Assembly (NCBI GenBank): GCA_028716845.1
Contig: JAQUPF010000005.1
Coordinates: 1-64,000 of the forward strand
DNA from: a bacterium
Lineage (GTDB): Bacteria > Auribacterota > Tritonobacteria > UBA1439
DNA: 64,000 nucleotides
Direction: 5' to 3'
Part shown: positions 9,063 through 18,110 of the stretch, in pieces
Position numbering within the stretch: the first letter of the stretch is position 1
How the letters are laid out: the number at the start of each line of letters is the position of its first letter
Program-made: the position numbers and the translations under genes
The notes under the pieces: generated by a model
Databases searched by the model: none
Told to the model about the DNA's origin: nothing
The model's input: only the letters and a program-made list of their open reading frames with translations

Positions 9063-9398
9063 TTATGACAACATGCGTTCGAGGCTGCTGACAACCCCGG
9101 GAAGGTCATGGGTCACGATAGTCCACACGATGTCGAGATCGACATCAAAGTAGCCGTGGATGAGTCTGTTGCGCGTGGCCGCTATCTGACGCCAGGGAAA
9201 TTCAGGATACGCACGCTGAGTTTCCGGAGAAACGCGCCCCGCCGCTTCGCCTATGATTTCCAGTAATCTCACCAATGCAAGAGAAAGCTTTTCGTCCCTG
9301 TCCAGATCCCCGCGGCGGCCGCCTGCAACATAGGCGATCGCTTTCCGAGAGGCATCCAGCATATGGCGCAGACGGGCTTGATCATCAGCTCGCAGCAT
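9063..9398 (-). CDS. hepT: HepT-like ribonuclease toxin (DUF86)
   Basis: A 111-residue HepT/DUF86 protein. The HEPN-type motif RX4HXY is present as RNRLIHGY near residue 80. Known HepT toxins cleave RNA or are kept inactive by polyadenylylation of this Tyr by the MntA partner. I chose ATG 9398 (MLRADDQ) because AAAGGTGCAGT precedes it; the track start adds ten residues from inside the antitoxin gene. The gene overlaps mntA by 14 nt, the usual arrangement. Expected helices and length fit the family. Confidence 0.88.
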   Translation of the reverse strand: MLRADDQARLRHMLDASRKAIAYVAGGRRGDLDRDEKLSLALVRLLEIIGEAAGRVSPETQRAYPEFPWRQIAATRNRLIHGYFDVDLDIVWTIVTHDLPGVVSSLERMLS

Positions 9399-9681
9399 AC
9401 TGCACCTTTGCCTCCGAGAGAATCTCATCCCGGAAATAGCGGCTCAGGAACCCGGGCGTATTCAGATCGACCTTCCGGCCGAATATCCGGGACAGCTCCT
9501 CTTCAATGTTGAAAAACTCCAGGCCTGGCGCATGCCCCGGCTCGAACTCAACCAGAACATCCAGATCGCTTTCCTTGCGAAGAGCGCCGTGTATTGTCGA
9601 ACCGAACAGGGAAAGCCTTCGGATATGATAGCGGCGGCAGAGATCCGCCACGGCTTTTCGATGCACCGCAAGTCCCCTCAT
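9385..9681 (-). CDS. mntA: MntA-like nucleotidyltransferase antitoxin
   Basis: A 98-residue minimal nucleotidyltransferase. The active-site signature GSX10DXD is intact (FGSTIHGALRKESDLDVLVEF, about residues 26-46). Family members neutralise HepT by AMPylating its RX4HXY tyrosine. It is the first gene of the pair, with a TACAAT hexamer only 9 nt before the ATG and no ribosome binding site, so the mRNA is probably leaderless. Confidence 0.88.
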   Translation of the reverse strand: MRGLAVHRKAVADLCRRYHIRRLSLFGSTIHGALRKESDLDVLVEFEPGHAPGLEFFNIEEELSRIFGRKVDLNTPGFLSRYFRDEILSEAKVQYAAS

Positions 9682-9690
9682 ATTGACGGC

Positions 9691-9696
9691 ATTGTA
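9691..9696 (-). promoter_or_regulatory. -10 hexamer of the mntA-hepT pair (leaderless type)
   Basis: TACAAT on the minus strand ends 9 nt before the mntA ATG at 9681. Transcription would start about 2 nt before the ATG. The -35 region (CTGTCT at 17 bp) is weak. Confidence 0.45.
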
Positions 9697-9774
9697 GCAT
9701 ATGCATCCGGGAAAGACAGGCTGTATATGGATGGGAAAGCCTCCCCGTTGGGGGAGAGGGCGTTCTTCTCCTCG

Positions 9775-11280
9775 TCAGCGCCTTCCCCGCCCGACGGACG
9801 ACCAGGCGGCGAGGAGGAACCCGCCGAGCATGATCGTGAGCGTTCCGACGACCGGGATGAGGAAGGCGTTCAGCGGGAAGCGGAGCGGGGCCGGGAGCCG
9901 CGCGGAGAGCGGGGAGAGCGTCATCCATGAGATGACGAGGATCCCCGCGACCGTCCCGCCGAGGGCCGCGCCGCTCCGCACCCGCCGGCCGAGGTAGCCG
10001 AGGAGGAAGAGGCCGAGGACCCCCCCGCCGAAGATGCCGGAGAGCCGCCACCAGGCGTCGAGGGCGCTCGCGACGCGCATCATCCCGAGGGCGAACGCCG
10101 TCCCGGCGGCGCCCCACAGGAGCGTCGCCCCGCGCAGCACCCGCATGGACTCCCGCTCGCCGCCCGCCGGCCGGACGTACCGCTCCCAGATGTCGAAGCG
10201 GGTGAGCGTCGCCGCGCAGTTGAGGCTCGTGCTCACGGTGCTCATCGCGGCGGCGAAGATCGCCGCGATGAGGAGGCCGGTCGCCCCCGCCGGCAAGCCG
10301 TGGACGATGAAGTACGGGAAGACGATGTCGCCCCTTCCGGCGGCCGCCTCCGCTTGCACGGCGGGCGGGAGGAAATCAGGCCGGGCGGCGCACCAGGCGA
10401 AGAGCGCCGTGCCGATGAAGAAGAAGAGCGCCGAGACCGGGATGTAGAGGAGGGCGCTCAGCCAGACCGACCGCGCCGCCGCCCGGCCGGAGCGGGCCGA
10501 GAGGTAGCGCTGGATGTAGGACTGGTCGACGCCGAAGTTCTGGAGGTTCATGAAGAGGCCGTAGAGGAGGACCACCCAGAAGGTGGACTCGACGAGCCCC
10601 GGCCCGAAGCCGCCGAGGCCGAACTTGCCGTGGGCGGCGGCGATGCGGAAGACCTGGCCCGGCCCCTCCGGCATCCGGAGCGGGATGAGCGCGGCGCAGG
10701 TGACCGCCCCGGCGACGAGGACGACGCTCTGGACGGCGTCCGTGTAGATGACCCCCTCGATCCCGCCCATGAGCGTGTAGAACGTCACGAGCGCCCCCGT
10801 CGCGAGGATGACGGCGCGCATGTCCCAGCCGAGGAGCTGGTGGAGGGGGAGGGCGAGGAGGTACATCACCGAGCCCATCCGCGCCGTCTGCGTGAGCAGG
10901 TAGCATGCGACCGCGTAGGTGCGCGCCCAGGGACCGAAGCGGTCCTCGAGGTGCCGGTACGCCGAGATGTGCCCCCCGCCGCGGTAGAACGGGACGAAGA
11001 AGCGGACGGCGAGCCAGGCGGCGGCCGGCAGGGAGAGGCTGAAGACGAAGGCGTTCCAGTCGCCCGAAAAGGCCTTCCCGGGGAGGGCGAGGAAGGAGAT
11101 GCTGCTCACGTAGGTGCCGAAGATGGAGAGGCCGACCGCCCACGCCGGGAGCCTCCCCCCGGCGCGGACGAAGGCGTCGGTCGCCCGGTTCCTCCGCGCG
11201 AAGGAGCAGCCGAAGCAGACCACCCCCGCCGTGTACGCCGCGATGACGAGGAGGTCGGCGAGCGGCAGGCGGTGGTCCAT
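9775..11280 (-). CDS. Sodium:solute symporter (SSS family)
   Basis: A 501-residue inner-membrane symporter of the SSS family with about 13 predicted membrane helices. Recognisable family segments are [17 protein letters not shown] (TM2/3), [21 protein letters not shown] (the diagnostic GGxxxVxxTDxxQ region) and [17 protein letters not shown] (TM8 sodium-site region). The substrate is not evident; nearest relatives by feel are the SGLT-like or sialic-acid/proline-type carriers. ATG 11280 is chosen because the residues before it ([12 protein letters not shown]...) come from the intergenic repeat and a TATAAT lies just before it. The gene stands alone, divergent from the DHH gene. Confidence 0.85.
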   Translation of the reverse strand: MDHRLPLADLLVIAAYTAGVVCFGCSFARRNRATDAFVRAGGRLPAWAVGLSIFGTYVSSISFLALPGKAFSGDWNAFVFSLSLPAAAWLAVRFFVPFYRGGGHISAYRHLEDRFGPWARTYAVACYLLTQTARMGSVMYLLALPLHQLLGWDMRAVILATGALVTFYTLMGGIEGVIYTDAVQSVVLVAGAVTCAALIPLRMPEGPGQVFRIAAAHGKFGLGGFGPGLVESTFWVVLLYGLFMNLQNFGVDQSYIQRYLSARSGRAAARSVWLSALLYIPVSALFFFIGTALFAWCAARPDFLPPAVQAEAAAGRGDIVFPYFIVHGLPAGATGLLIAAIFAAAMSTVSTSLNCAATLTRFDIWERYVRPAGGERESMRVLRGATLLWGAAGTAFALGMMRVASALDAWWRLSGIFGGGVLGLFLLGYLGRRVRSGAALGGTVAGILVISWMTLSPLSARLPAPLRFPLNAFLIPVVGTLTIMLGGFLLAAWSSVGRGRR

Positions 11281-11289
11281 GGCGGCGCC

Positions 11290-11295
11290 ATTATA
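11290..11295 (-). promoter_or_regulatory. -10 hexamer of the symporter gene (leaderless type)
   Basis: A perfect TATAAT ends 9 nt before the ATG at 11280, with no GGAGG between. A possible -35 (CTGCAA) lies 17 bp upstream. The predicted transcript would have almost no leader. Confidence 0.5.
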
Positions 11296-11326
11296 CCGTC
11301 CGGTCGGCCGGATTGCAGCCGCGGAA

Positions 11327-11420
11327 GCATGAAGAACAAATTCACCACGGATTACCACGGATTATTGCGGATCGAACTGCGGCGGCGGATTGGTTCATGT
11401 GCCCCCGCGGTTCAACATTT
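11327..11420. repeat. Intergenic repeat copy B
   Basis: It begins with the family tip GCATGAAGAACAAATTCACC and continues with ACGGATTACCACGGATTATTGCGGATC. The tip is shared with copy E and, in inverse orientation, with copy F. Confidence 0.75.
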
Positions 11421-11423
11421 GCC

Positions 11424-11453
11424 TTGACCGCGGGCGGCGGGGGCTCCTACCAT
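11424..11453 (+). promoter_or_regulatory. Sigma70-like promoter of the DHH gene
   Basis: TTGACC, an 18-bp spacer and TACCAT lie 43 nt before the ATG at 11496. Confidence 0.5.
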
Positions 11454-11495
11454 CGTGCCGGGAGCGGGGATGCACCCCCGGACCGGGAGGGGACC

Positions 11496-12428
11496 ATGAC
11501 AGCGGAGCCGAAGACGTACCGGTTGGTGACGAGGCCCGGATTCGACGGCCTCGCGTGCGCCGTCCTCCTCAGGCACATCGGCCTCGTCGGGGACGTCGAG
11601 TTCGTCCACCCGAAGGACGTGCAGGACGGCCGCGTCGCGCTCTCCGACCGCGACATCACCGCCAACCTGCCCTGGGTCGAGGATGTCCACCTCGCCTTCG
11701 ACCACCATTCCAGCGAGACGATCCGGGAGAAGGGGGAGCGGCCGAACCGCGTCCTCGACCCGACGGCCCCCTCCACCGCGCGGCTCATCTGGCGGCATTT
11801 CGGGGGCGCGGAGCGCTTCCCGGCCTCGTTCGCCGACCTGCTCGACGCGCTCGACAAGTGCGACGGCGGCCGGCTCACGGAGGAGGAGGTCCTCCACCCC
11901 TCCGGCTGGGTCCTCCTCTACTTCATCGTCGACATCCGGACGGGGCTCGGCAGGTTCAAGGACTACCGGGAGGAGACGCACGACTTCCTCATGACCCTCG
12001 TCGACCATTTCCGGGAGGGGACGATCGAGGGGGCCCTCGCGCTCCCCTCGGTCCGGGAGCGGGTCGATCTCTACTTCGAGCAGGCGGAGGCCTTCAGGGC
12101 GCAGCTCCTCCGGTGCGGCGAGGCGCGCGGCAACATCCTCCTCCTCGACATGCGGCGGGAGGAGGTCATCAGGACGGGGAACCGGTTCATGAAGTACCTC
12201 CTCTTCCCCGCCTGCAACGTCTGCATCCAGATCCTGTGGGGGGTCGGCCGGAAGAACACCGTCTTCAGCGTCGGCCGCTCGATCTTCAACCGGACGTCGA
12301 CGGCGAACATCGGGGAGATCCTCCTCCGCTTCGGGGGGGGCGGGCACGTCGACGTGGGGACCTGCCAGGTGCCGAACGAGCGCGCCGACGAGGTGCTCGA
12401 CGCACTCCTCCGCGCCCTCAGCGGCTGA
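11496..12428 (+). CDS. DHH-family phosphoesterase (exopolyphosphatase-like)
   Basis: A 310-residue protein of the DHH superfamily. The second metal motif is clear in LAFDHHSSE (about residue 70), the first acidic motif is reduced to RPGFDGLACAVLL, and the C-terminal DHHA1-type glycine motif is seen in LRFGGGGHVDVGTCQV (about residue 280). Such proteins hydrolyse phosphodiester or phosphoanhydride bonds with two metal ions; the exact substrate (pyrophosphate, polyphosphate, nanoRNA, c-di-AMP) is not readable. The start has GGGAGGGGACC upstream. It is monocistronic and converges on the carrier/SBP fusion gene. Confidence 0.75.
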   Translation: MTAEPKTYRLVTRPGFDGLACAVLLRHIGLVGDVEFVHPKDVQDGRVALSDRDITANLPWVEDVHLAFDHHSSETIREKGERPNRVLDPTAPSTARLIWRHFGGAERFPASFADLLDALDKCDGGRLTEEEVLHPSGWVLLYFIVDIRTGLGRFKDYREETHDFLMTLVDHFREGTIEGALALPSVRERVDLYFEQAEAFRAQLLRCGEARGNILLLDMRREEVIRTGNRFMKYLLFPACNVCIQILWGVGRKNTVFSVGRSIFNRTSTANIGEILLRFGGGGHVDVGTCQVPNERADEVLDALLRALSG

Positions 12429-12447
12429 TACGGGCGACGGCGACCCG

Positions 12448-14643
12448 TCACCTCGCCCGGCGCAGGATGTCCCGAACGACCGACCAGCGGCGCCGCGTCC
12501 CGTAGACGTCCCTGCCGAGGACCCAGTAGTCGTACTTCTCCCGCAGCGCCCCCTCCAGCCGCTGCACCTCCAGGAAGGCGTCCGTGAAGCGGAGGAGCGA
12601 CCCGTCGCCGCCGAGGGCGACCGGGTAGGCGTGCAGGAATTTCACCCTCTCCCGCTCGCCGAAGGAGGCGACGCGGAAGAACGGGTAGAGGAGCGTCCAC
12701 GGCACGCCTTCCTCGACGGTCGTCAGGAGCGCGTCGGCCCCGCTCCTCCCCTCGAAGTAGTCACGCTCGTGGGCGAGCTCGACCGCGCGGGCCCGCGGGA
12801 AAAGCCGCGGCAGGAACTCGGCGTACGCCGTCCCCTTCAGGACGGCAATCGGGACGCCGTCCATTCCGCGCACCGCCTCCATCCCCGAGAAGGCGGCCCG
12901 CCGGTGGTCCGGCACGACGAAGGCGAGCCGGGAGGTCATGTAGGAGGAGGAGAACCGCATCCGCCGCAGCCGCTCCGGCGTCACGACGACGCCCGCCATG
13001 ATGATGTCGCAGCGGCCCTCGTCGAGCGCCGGCCCCAGGGCGTCGTAGTCCACCGGGACGAACTCCACGAGCGGCAGGCCGATGAACGAGGCGAGCTCCC
13101 GCGCCGTCTGCGCGTCGAAGCCGACGAGGTCCCCCCGCCTGTTAAAGTAGGTGAACGGGAGCGCCTCCGCGTTGTAGCCGACCCGCAGCGCCCCCCGGGC
13201 CCGGATCCGGTCGACGTCGGCGGCCCCCGCCGCCGCGCGCGGCGGACCGGGTGGAGGGGCCTCCTCGGCCGTCCGGTACACGCGCGCGGCCGCCATGCCG
13301 CCCGCCCCCCGCGGCGCCGGGATCTCCAGGCCGATCACCCGCTCCTCGCCGCGCGTCGTCGTCGCGACGAGCCGCGCGAAGCCCGCGCGGAGCCCCCCGA
13401 TCGCCCCCGCCGCGAGAAGGGCCACGGCGAGGAGGGCGAGGGCGGCGCGCCGGGGGCGCGGCCGCGCCCTGCCCGTCAGGAGGGCGACGCAGAGGGCGGT
13501 GAAGGAGAAGAGGAACATGGTCGTGAGCGCCGCGCCGAAGTGGCCGAGGATCGCCGAGGCGGAGACGTAGAGGTTGAAGGCGTCCTCCGGGAGGCGGGCG
13601 AGCCGCAGGAGGAACGGGACGGCCGCCCTCGACGAGCCGAACGAGCTCATGACCCCCGCGACGGCGCACCGGAGCTGGACGCCGAGGCGGAGCGGGGCGT
13701 CGTAGAGCCAGCCGGCGAAGAGAACGAACAGGATCGGGGCGAAATCGCCGTACGAGGGGAAGTTGTAGGCGATCGGGACGAGGATCCCGGCGTAGGCGCC
13801 CGTCCGCCGCTCCGGCATGCCGCCCCGCTCGAACAGGCCGCGGACCCCCTTCTCGATGAGCGGGAGGGCGATGAACGTCTTCTGGGCGGCGAAGGAGAGG
13901 ACGAGCGCCCCGCCGCACGAGGAGAGGACGTCCCGGTAGCGGAAGCCGGTCGCCGCGGCGACGGCGAGCGGGAGCGCCACGAAGGTGAGGAGGAGATCGA
14001 GGACGATGGTGGCGGCGCAGTAGAACTGGAGGTGGGAGAGCGTCTCGAGCGAGAGGGTGCCGGCGGCGTGCGCCGTGACGGCGAAGATCCCGAACGGGGC
14101 GATGCGCATGAGGAATCCCATGACGCGAGAGAGGGCGTCGGAGAGGACGCCGAGGACGGCGAGGAGCGCCTCCTTGTTCCCCGAGCCGATGAGTGCCGCG
14201 CCGAGGAAGATGGAGAAGAGGACGATGGCCGGCAGCACCCCGTCGGCGAGCGCCCGGAACGGGTTCGCCGGGATGAAGGTGTCCACGAGGCTCACCTCCT
14301 CGGCGGCGGCGACCTCGCCGGCGCTGAAGAGCGAGCTCGCGGGGCGCGGGGGGAAGGCGAACTGCATGGCGAGGAAAAGCACGATCCCCGCGCACCAGAG
14401 CGCAAGGAGGACGGCGGTCCCGCGCCGCGCGACCGCGCCCGCCTCCCCCCTGTGGAGGCCGCCGATCCCGCCGACGACGGAGACGACGACGTAGGGGATG
14501 ACCGCCATCTGCATGAGGCGGATGAAGGCGGTGCTGAACGGCTCGAGGACCGCGCACAGGTCGCCGAGGAAGAGGCCGGTGAGGATGCCGGCGGCGAGCG
14601 CGGCCAGCGACCGCGTCGTCCAGGTGCGTGCACCCGTTCCCAT
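12448..14643 (-). CDS. Dicarboxylate/amino-acid:cation symporter fused to a periplasmic solute-binding domain
   Basis: A 731-residue two-part transporter. Residues 1 to about 410 are an SDF/DAACS-type (GltP-like) carrier with family segments LMQMAVIPYVVVSVVGG, ALALSFAAQ-like LVLSFAAQKTFIALP and the serine-rich MSSFGSSRAAVPFLL hairpin. A further membrane helix (about 410-430) and a Pro/Ala linker lead into a family-3 solute-binding domain (about 485-700: ALRVGYNAEALPFTYFN, GFDAQTARELASFIG, CDIIMAGVVVTPERL). The binding domain would be tethered in the periplasm and feed amino acids or dicarboxylates to its own carrier. Start ATG 14643 follows GGAGGGCGCGGACGC. A GTG at 14667 is possible but falls at the predicted transcription start. 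Confidence 0.82.
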   Translation of the reverse strand: MGTGARTWTTRSLAALAAGILTGLFLGDLCAVLEPFSTAFIRLMQMAVIPYVVVSVVGGIGGLHRGEAGAVARRGTAVLLALWCAGIVLFLAMQFAFPPRPASSLFSAGEVAAAEEVSLVDTFIPANPFRALADGVLPAIVLFSIFLGAALIGSGNKEALLAVLGVLSDALSRVMGFLMRIAPFGIFAVTAHAAGTLSLETLSHLQFYCAATIVLDLLLTFVALPLAVAAATGFRYRDVLSSCGGALVLSFAAQKTFIALPLIEKGVRGLFERGGMPERRTGAYAGILVPIAYNFPSYGDFAPILFVLFAGWLYDAPLRLGVQLRCAVAGVMSSFGSSRAAVPFLLRLARLPEDAFNLYVSASAILGHFGAALTTMFLFSFTALCVALLTGRARPRPRRAALALLAVALLAAGAIGGLRAGFARLVATTTRGEERVIGLEIPAPRGAGGMAAARVYRTAEEAPPPGPPRAAAGAADVDRIRARGALRVGYNAEALPFTYFNRRGDLVGFDAQTARELASFIGLPLVEFVPVDYDALGPALDEGRCDIIMAGVVVTPERLRRMRFSSSYMTSRLAFVVPDHRRAAFSGMEAVRGMDGVPIAVLKGTAYAEFLPRLFPRARAVELAHERDYFEGRSGADALLTTVEEGVPWTLLYPFFRVASFGERERVKFLHAYPVALGGDGSLLRFTDAFLEVQRLEGALREKYDYWVLGRDVYGTRRRWSVVRDILRRAR

Positions 14644-14669
14644 GCGTCCGCGCCCTCCGGGGTTCACAT

Positions 14670-14675
14670 ACTATA
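14670..14675 (-). promoter_or_regulatory. -10 hexamer of the symporter-SBP fusion gene
   Basis: TATAGT lies 26 nt before ATG 14643, with a ribosome binding site in between. It gives the gene its own start point separate from the arsenic operon just upstream. Confidence 0.5.
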
Positions 14676-14728
14676 CCACAGAATCCTCGGTGGAGATCCA
14701 GGACCGCGACGGGGGCGCCGGGCGGGCG

Positions 14729-15145
14729 TCAGGGGGAGCCGGGCCGGTCATCCTCGGCATCCGGGACGGAGAGGAGTTCGGCGACCTTCCTCCCGATCTC
14801 GTCCCGGACCGCCCTGAATCCCCCGTCGTCCAGCCCCTTCGGGTCGGGGATCTCCCACGCGATCCGCCGCGCGCCGGGCACGAACGGGCAGACGTCGGCG
14901 CAGCCCATGGAGACGGCGACGTCGAACTCCCGCACCGGCAGGTCGCCGAATCCCTTCGACCGGTGGCCGGAGATGTCGATCCCCCGCTCCCGCATGAACG
15001 CGATGGCGCGCGGGTCGACCTCCCCGGACGGCCGCGAGCCGGCGCTGAAGGCCTCGATCGCGCCCGGCGCCAGGGCGCGCGCGAACCCCTCGGCCATCTG
15101 GCTCCGGCAGGAGTTCTCGACGCAGACGAAGAGGATTCTTTTCAC
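14729..15145 (-). CDS. arsC: Arsenate reductase, thioredoxin-coupled (LMW phosphatase fold)
   Basis: A 138-residue cytoplasmic arsenate reductase that converts As(V) to As(III). The P-loop CX5R is CVENSCR (Cys8, Arg14). The redox-relay cysteines are present in MGCADVCP (Cys82, Cys86) and the general-acid loop is IPDPKG. This arrangement marks the thioredoxin-coupled, low-molecular-weight phosphatase type rather than the glutaredoxin type. It is the last gene of the arsenic island, 46 nt after acr3. Confidence 0.93.
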   Translation of the reverse strand: MKRILFVCVENSCRSQMAEGFARALAPGAIEAFSAGSRPSGEVDPRAIAFMRERGIDISGHRSKGFGDLPVREFDVAVSMGCADVCPFVPGARRIAWEIPDPKGLDDGGFRAVRDEIGRKVAELLSVPDAEDDRPGSP

Positions 15146-15191
15146 GACGATATGGCCCTCCCGACGCGCCGCATCACGCCCCCGCCGGCGG

Positions 15192-16385
15192 TCACGGCGT
15201 CCCCTCCCCCCGCCGGAACCAGCCGGACGTCCGCGTGCAGATCCGGACGAGGCCCAGCATGACCGGCACCTCGATGAGGACGCCGACGACCGTCGCGAGC
15301 GCCGCCCCCGAGGAGAGGCCGAAGAGGAGCGTGGCCGTCGCGATGGCGACCTCGAAGTGGTTCGAGGCGCCGATCATGGCGCTCGGTGCCGCGTCCTCGT
15401 AGGAGAGCCGGATCGTCTTCGCGAGGCCGTAGGTGATCCAGAAGATGAGGTTCGTCTGGATGAAGAGGGGGATCGCGATCCAGAGGATGGTGAGCGGGCG
15501 GGCGGTGATGACCTCCCCCTTGAACGAGAAGAGGAGAATGAGGGTGACGAGGAGCGCCGTGATCGTGACCGGCGTGAGGACGTGGAGGAACCGCTCCCTG
15601 AACCATTCGATCCCCTTCGCCCGGATGATCCATCTCCGCGAGTAGTAGCCCGCGAGGAGCGGGAGCGCCACGTAGATGGCGATGGAGAGGACGAGCGCCT
15701 GCCAGGGGACGGGGATCCGGCCGACGCCGAGGAGATACCCCCCGAGCGGGCCGTAGAGGAAGAGCATGGTGAGGGAGTTGATCGCCACCATGACGAGCGT
15801 GTGGCCGTCGTTCCCGCGGGCGAGATAGCCCCAGACGAGGACCATGGCGGTGCAGGGGGCGATCCCGAGGAGGATGCAGCCGGCGAGGTAGCTCCGCCAG
15901 AGGGGCACCTCGAGCACCTTCACCCCGCCGTGCAGCACCACCCGTCCCGCCCCGTACGCGGCGCCGAGGGGGAGGTCGAGGCCGAACGGCATCTTCACGT
16001 AGTCCATCGCGTCGGCGCCGATGAGATTGATGAACAGCGTCCCCAGGAAGAAGACGGAGATGGCGTACATGGTGAACGGCTTGATCAGCCAGTTCGCGAC
16101 GAGGGTGAGGGCCACGGGCCTCGGCGTCTTCCCCGCGCTGATCACCTCGGCGAAGTCGATCTTCACCATGATCGGGTACATCATGAAGAAGAGACAGATC
16201 GCGATGGGGATCGAGACGACCGGCGCGTCGCCGACATGGATGGCGAGGCCGTCGAGGAACGTCGCCACCCCCGGCGCGACCCGCCCGAGCCCTATCCCCG
16301 CGAGGATGCACAGAACGACCCACACCGTCAGGTACTTTTCGAATACACCGAGACCGCGCCCCGCCGCCTTTCCTTCCGCACCCAT
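15192..16385 (-). CDS. acr3: Arsenite efflux transporter Acr3
   Basis: A 397-residue inner-membrane As(III)/H+ antiporter of the Acr3 (BASS-fold) family with about ten helices. The family signature [12 protein letters not shown] contains the conserved membrane cysteine needed for arsenite transport, and [14 protein letters not shown] matches the second crossover motif. It exports the product of ArsC. It lies 13 nt after arsM and is plainly co-transcribed with it. Confidence 0.95.
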   Translation of the reverse strand: MGAEGKAAGRGLGVFEKYLTVWVVLCILAGIGLGRVAPGVATFLDGLAIHVGDAPVVSIPIAICLFFMMYPIMVKIDFAEVISAGKTPRPVALTLVANWLIKPFTMYAISVFFLGTLFINLIGADAMDYVKMPFGLDLPLGAAYGAGRVVLHGGVKVLEVPLWRSYLAGCILLGIAPCTAMVLVWGYLARGNDGHTLVMVAINSLTMLFLYGPLGGYLLGVGRIPVPWQALVLSIAIYVALPLLAGYYSRRWIIRAKGIEWFRERFLHVLTPVTITALLVTLILLFSFKGEVITARPLTILWIAIPLFIQTNLIFWITYGLAKTIRLSYEDAAPSAMIGASNHFEVAIATATLLFGLSSGAALATVVGVLIEVPVMLGLVRICTRTSGWFRRGEGTP

Positions 16386-16398
16386 AGGAAGACCCTCC

Positions 16399-17280
16399 TT
16401 ATGCTTGCATTCCCGGCGCTGTTTCCCGCCGCCGGAACGGTTTTACCGCTCTCACCGTGATGCTCGCGACGGAACCCTGCAGGTGCCGTCTCGCATTCGG
16501 GTCCGCGCCGCACGCCTCGATGACCGCCTGCGCCGTCACGTCGTGGATCATGTCTTCGAGGGGGAAGGCCCGCTCCCGGAGCAGCTCGATCCCCCCGAAT
16601 CCCGCCGCGCGAACGGCGTCGAGATAATCCTCCCTGCGGATCGCTCCCGAAATGCATCCGATACAGCCCGATACCGAGTTCCTGATTCCCTCCGGCAACT
16701 CACTTACCAGCACGATGTCCGACACCATCAGCCTGCCGCCCGGCTTGAGTACCCGGAACGCTTCCTGAAATACCCTCCTTTTATCGGGTGAAAGGTTGAT
16801 GACGCAGTTTGAAATGATGATATCCACGGAGCGATCCTCGACGGGGAGTTTCTCGATTTCGCCGAGCCTGAACTCCACGTTCAGGAATCCCCCTTCGCGC
16901 GCGTTCCGCCGCGCCTTCTCCACCATCTCGGGCGTCATATCCACACCGATGACGCGCCCGCGCTCCCCCACCCGCCGCGCCGCGAGGAAGCAGTCGAAAC
17001 CCGCCCCCGCGCCCAGATCGAGGACCACGTCACCCTCCCCGATCGCCTCGTGGGCGAGCGGGTTCCCGCAGCCGAGGCCGAGGTTGGCTCCTTCAGGAGC
17101 CGCCCTTAATTCCTCCTCCGAATAACCTATGTTCGAGCTGATGCCCTCGGGTGTGCTGCCCGAACAACACGAAGACGAAGCGCCGCAACACGACCCCTGT
17201 CCCTTTGCCACCTTCGCGTACCCCTCCCGGACGATCTCCTTTATGCGCCTTCCATCCGGCGCCTCTTTGCCGCCTTTCAT
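16399..17280 (-). CDS. arsM: Arsenite S-adenosylmethionine methyltransferase
   Basis: A 293-residue ArsM that methylates As(III) with SAM. An N-terminal cysteine cluster ([10 protein letters not shown], about residues 29-40) precedes the Rossmann methyltransferase core with motif [14 protein letters not shown]. The As-binding cysteines are in [12 protein letters not shown] and [11 protein letters not shown], both characteristic of ArsM. Start ATG 17280 has GGAGGATGGC upstream; the track start adds 18 residues with no binding site. The substrate is cytosolic arsenite-thiol complexes. Confidence 0.93.
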   Translation of the reverse strand: MKGGKEAPDGRRIKEIVREGYAKVAKGQGSCCGASSSCCSGSTPEGISSNIGYSEEELRAAPEGANLGLGCGNPLAHEAIGEGDVVLDLGAGAGFDCFLAARRVGERGRVIGVDMTPEMVEKARRNAREGGFLNVEFRLGEIEKLPVEDRSVDIIISNCVINLSPDKRRVFQEAFRVLKPGGRLMVSDIVLVSELPEGIRNSVSGCIGCISGAIRREDYLDAVRAAGFGGIELLRERAFPLEDMIHDVTAQAVIEACGADPNARRHLQGSVASITVRAVKPFRRRETAPGMQA

Positions 17281-17379
17281 GCCATCCTCCGCTCGCCTTC
17301 CCCCGTTCGTGCCCCGGACGTCGCCGCCCTTCACCGATTGCCCGCGGCCCGGGGCATATCTTCTCCCTTGAGGCGGGCC

Positions 17380-18093
17380 TCATCCTCCCGCATGGCCCTC
17401 CTCCCTTTTCCTCTCCTCCATCCGCTTCCGCACCCACTCCACCATGGCGTGCCCCTTTTCCATCTGGGCGCGCTCCTCCTCGGTTTTCGGCTCCTTTTCG
17501 GGCTGCGTGACCCGCCAGGTGATCTTTCCGCTCAGCGGCGGCTTCCGGAGCGCCCCGGGGTCGAAGAGCCGGTGCCCGCGGAACCCCGTCGGCTCCTCCT
17601 GGTAGCAGGCCTGCACCGCCCCGCGCACGAGCTCCACGGACCCCTCGTTGAGGAAGTCCAGCAGCGTCACCTGCTCCCGGAACCGATCGATGTGCTCCAT
17701 CGGGATGTTGAAGAGGTAGGGGGTGGGAGAGTGGCTCCCGATTATTCTCTTTCGCTCATCCACGCCGTTTTTGAGGAGCGCGGCGACCGCCGCGCCCGTG
17801 AGGTGGCCGGGGGATTCCGGGCCGAGCTGGACGAGCCAGCGGATGTTCGGGTTCGCCGTGACGTTGAGGATGATCTTCTCGATGCCGATGTTCTCCGTCT
17901 GGAGGGTCCCCGCGAGCGCCGCGCCGGTCTCGACGGCGACGCGCACGAGGCGCTCGAAGTCGGGGGGCGTCTCCTCTCTTCGCCGGTTCAGGATGACGCA
18001 GACGGCGACGGGGGAGTAGTCGTTCCCGCGGAGGTAGCATCCTTCCTCGGGCGGGTAGTCCGCCGCCGGCTCCGTCTTGTAGACATTCGCCAT
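17380..18093 (-). CDS. MtrA-like corrinoid protein (tetrahydromethanopterin S-methyltransferase subunit A family)
   Basis: A 237-residue soluble homologue of MtrA, the corrinoid-binding subunit of the archaeal methyl-transfer complex. The family core is clear: LAGTLQTENIGIEKIILNVTANPNIRWLV, then GPESPGHLTGAA, then NGVDERKRIIGSHSPTPYLFNIP. The His in ESPGH corresponds to the cobalt-ligating histidine of archaeal MtrA (family knowledge). The C-terminal membrane anchor of archaeal MtrA is missing and replaced by a charged helix (EEERAQMEKGHAMVEWVRKR). No other Mtr subunit is nearby. Start ATG 18093 follows GGAGGCGGCGGGAC. Its position between the thiol relay and arsM suggests a role in arsenic methyl chemistry, which is inference. 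Confidence 0.85.
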   Translation of the reverse strand: MANVYKTEPAADYPPEEGCYLRGNDYSPVAVCVILNRRREETPPDFERLVRVAVETGAALAGTLQTENIGIEKIILNVTANPNIRWLVQLGPESPGHLTGAAVAALLKNGVDERKRIIGSHSPTPYLFNIPMEHIDRFREQVTLLDFLNEGSVELVRGAVQACYQEEPTGFRGHRLFDPGALRKPPLSGKITWRVTQPEKEPKTEEERAQMEKGHAMVEWVRKRMEERKREEGHAGG

Positions 18094-18110
18094 GTCCCGC
18101 CGCCTCCGAT

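Noticed and set aside
9721-9774. GGGAAAGCCTCCCCGTTGGGGGAGAGGGCG as a terminator
   Set aside because: Only a 5-bp core stem pairs well and the T run is broken on both strands; support is too weak to annotate.
12631-14817. 728-residue plus-strand ORF
   Set aside because: Antisense to the symporter-SBP fusion, which has clear domains; the ORF is low-complexity charged sequence.
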